A DNA stretch of 8,082 nt. Origin: Cytophagaceae bacterium UBA6715. Its GTDB lineage: Bacteria; Bacteroidota; Bacteroidia; Cytophagales; Spirosomataceae. This document shows, one piece after another, positions 7,127 to 8,082 of this stretch. The notes under the pieces are model-generated. The model worked only from the letters and a program-made list of their open reading frames with translations, had not been told where the DNA came from and searched no databases. The stretch is taken from assembly GCA_002454335.1 (NCBI GenBank), contig DKIP01000102.1:1-8082 (forward strand), in the 5' to 3' direction. A program made the position numbers and the translations under genes. Every line of letters begins with the position of its first letter. Positions within the stretch are counted from its first letter, which is position 1.

Positions 7127-8082
7127 ATGAAAATTCAAATGAAAACGAATCCATTGATCATTTGTAGTGTGCTCATACTGGGGGTATCCACTAGTTTATT
7201 TGCTCAAGACAAGAAAGAAGGCAATATTCAAAATGATGACATCATTTTGGAAAAAGAGCGTAAAATTGTTCTTCAACCGCAGATTTCGCGCAATTTCGAA
7301 CCCTTAAATGAGATTGAAAACACGCAGAAAGGTCGGAAAATGAAATATGAATTTTTTGACCGGAAATGGGATGCAACAAGCAATACCTTATTAACGACTT
7401 CGATTATTGGTCCGCGTGAAGGGGATGAATTAGTATCTTCTTTTGGACCTAAATTTAAAAATTTAGTAAAAATCGGTGCGGGAAATTTTGGACACACCTT
7501 GTTGAACGGTCACTTCGGTTTTACACCCAAGGAAAATCAATTCCAAGGAGTTTACATCAATCACGATGCGAACCGCCGAGGCCCAGTAAGCATGGGTAAT
7601 TCAAGTCGCAATGAGAATGAAGCCAAGGTGTATAGTAAAACCTTCACGGGAAACTATTTCTTAGATGGTCAAATTAGCTTTAAACGCACAGAGAATAATT
7701 ATTATGGCCGACCAGAAGAAGCCTTTACTTCAGTGCCTTTTATTAAAGATTTGGAAATTGCCTACAATAAATTCAATTATTCAGGTAGTATTTCCAACTC
7801 AAAAAAAGATGTCAAATGGGATTACATCGCCACCTCTGGATTAACTTATTTAACAAATAATTACACAAGTAAAGAGTGGATTTGGGATAGTAAATTACAA
7901 GGTATTTTACGCGTAACGGATAATTTTTCGGCCTATTTAACGGGTGAAATGAACATGTCGGAAAATACCTTCGCTTTTGTCAATAATCGAAGAGAACTAT
8001 ATCGTGTTAAACCAACATTCCTGTATAAAAATAACCGCTTAGCTGTTACAGGGGGATTTAATATTGTGAATGAGAAAGATGC
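7127..8082 (+). CDS. Outer-membrane beta-barrel protein, TonB-receptor-like without evident plug; 3' truncated by window edge
   Basis: The first 318 residues are visible and the frame runs off the right edge. The start ATG is 7127, 6 bp after the TPR stop; an ATG at 7139 is an alternative. A type I signal peptide ends near LFA/Q (26-27). A short periplasmic N-terminal region follows, with DDIILEKERKIVLQPQISRNF at about 37-57. This resembles, from memory, Bacteroidota proteins often labelled TonB-dependent receptor that have a KDRKI.L....RNFEKI-type start. From about 112 the sequence turns to alternating polar/aromatic strands with loops (VKIGAGNFG, FTGNYFLDGQISFKR, KLQGILRVTDNFSAYLTGEM, NNRLAVTGGFNIV). 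That onset leaves too little room for a normal plug domain of about 150 residues. Likely an outer-membrane barrel co-made with the TPR protein. Whether it transports anything is unknown. Confidence 0.75.
   Translation, partial: MKIQMKTNPLIICSVLILGVSTSLFAQDKKEGNIQNDDIILEKERKIVLQPQISRNFEPLNEIENTQKGRKMKYEFFDRKWDATSNTLLTTSIIGPREGDELVSSFGPKFKNLVKIGAGNFGHTLLNGHFGFTPKENQFQGVYINHDANRRGPVSMGNSSRNENEAKVYSKTFTGNYFLDGQISFKRTENNYYGRPEEAFTSVPFIKDLEIAYNKFNYSGSISNSKKDVKWDYIATSGLTYLTNNYTSKEWIWDSKLQGILRVTDNFSAYLTGEMNMSENTFAFVNNRRELYRVKPTFLYKNNRLAVTGGFNIVNEKD

Noticed and set aside
7273..7497. Minus-strand frame of 74 codons antisense to the barrel gene
   Set aside because: The plus frame has a signal peptide, operon spacing and barrel-like strands through this region; the minus frame is a shadow.
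1..8082. Mobile element, CRISPR, defence system or tRNA
   Set aside because: No transposase, integrase, spaced short-repeat array or tRNA-like segment was seen; base and codon use look even across the window.

Overview
The window looks like a chromosomal piece of a Bacteroidota genome, probably Cytophagales-like. The grounds are moderate-to-low GC, TTA/AAA-rich codon use, A-rich leaders without a clear Shine-Dalgarno, close matches to the Bacteroidota -7 promoter box TAnnTTTG ahead of three genes, a menaquinone gene, a secreted M61 peptidase, and a giant periplasmic TPR protein paired with an outer-membrane barrel. The order-level placement is inference.

Layout: (1) 1-713, + strand, the 3' part of menD (menaquinone synthesis). 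(2) 699-1439, - strand, a six-TPR lipoprotein that converges on menD and overlaps it by 15 bp. (3) 1440-1480, a 41-bp divergent gap with two -7 boxes facing each other. (4) 1481-2154, + strand, a cyclophilin and an unrecognised 78-residue protein, joined by a TAATG stop/start overlap. (5) 2151-3920, - strand, an exported M61 metallopeptidase with a PDZ domain. Its stop codon interlocks with that of the small protein in one TTAA, and a strong hairpin inside the small gene may end its transcript. (6) 3921-4096, a divergent control region with an AT-rich repeat and a -7 box. (7) 4097-7120, + strand, an exported TPR protein of about 1007 residues, followed after 6 bp by (8) 7127 to the window end, the N-terminal part of an outer-membrane barrel-like protein.

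The genes are packed very tightly: three of the junctions overlap and no gap exceeds about 176 bp. Most products are core or housekeeping. There is no sign of a mobile element, CRISPR array, defence island, tRNA or rRNA. The best candidate for an under-described system is the TPR/barrel pair, which by its layout should act at the periplasm and outer membrane. The cyclophilin, small protein and M61 genes are neighbours, but nothing in the sequence shows that they share a function.
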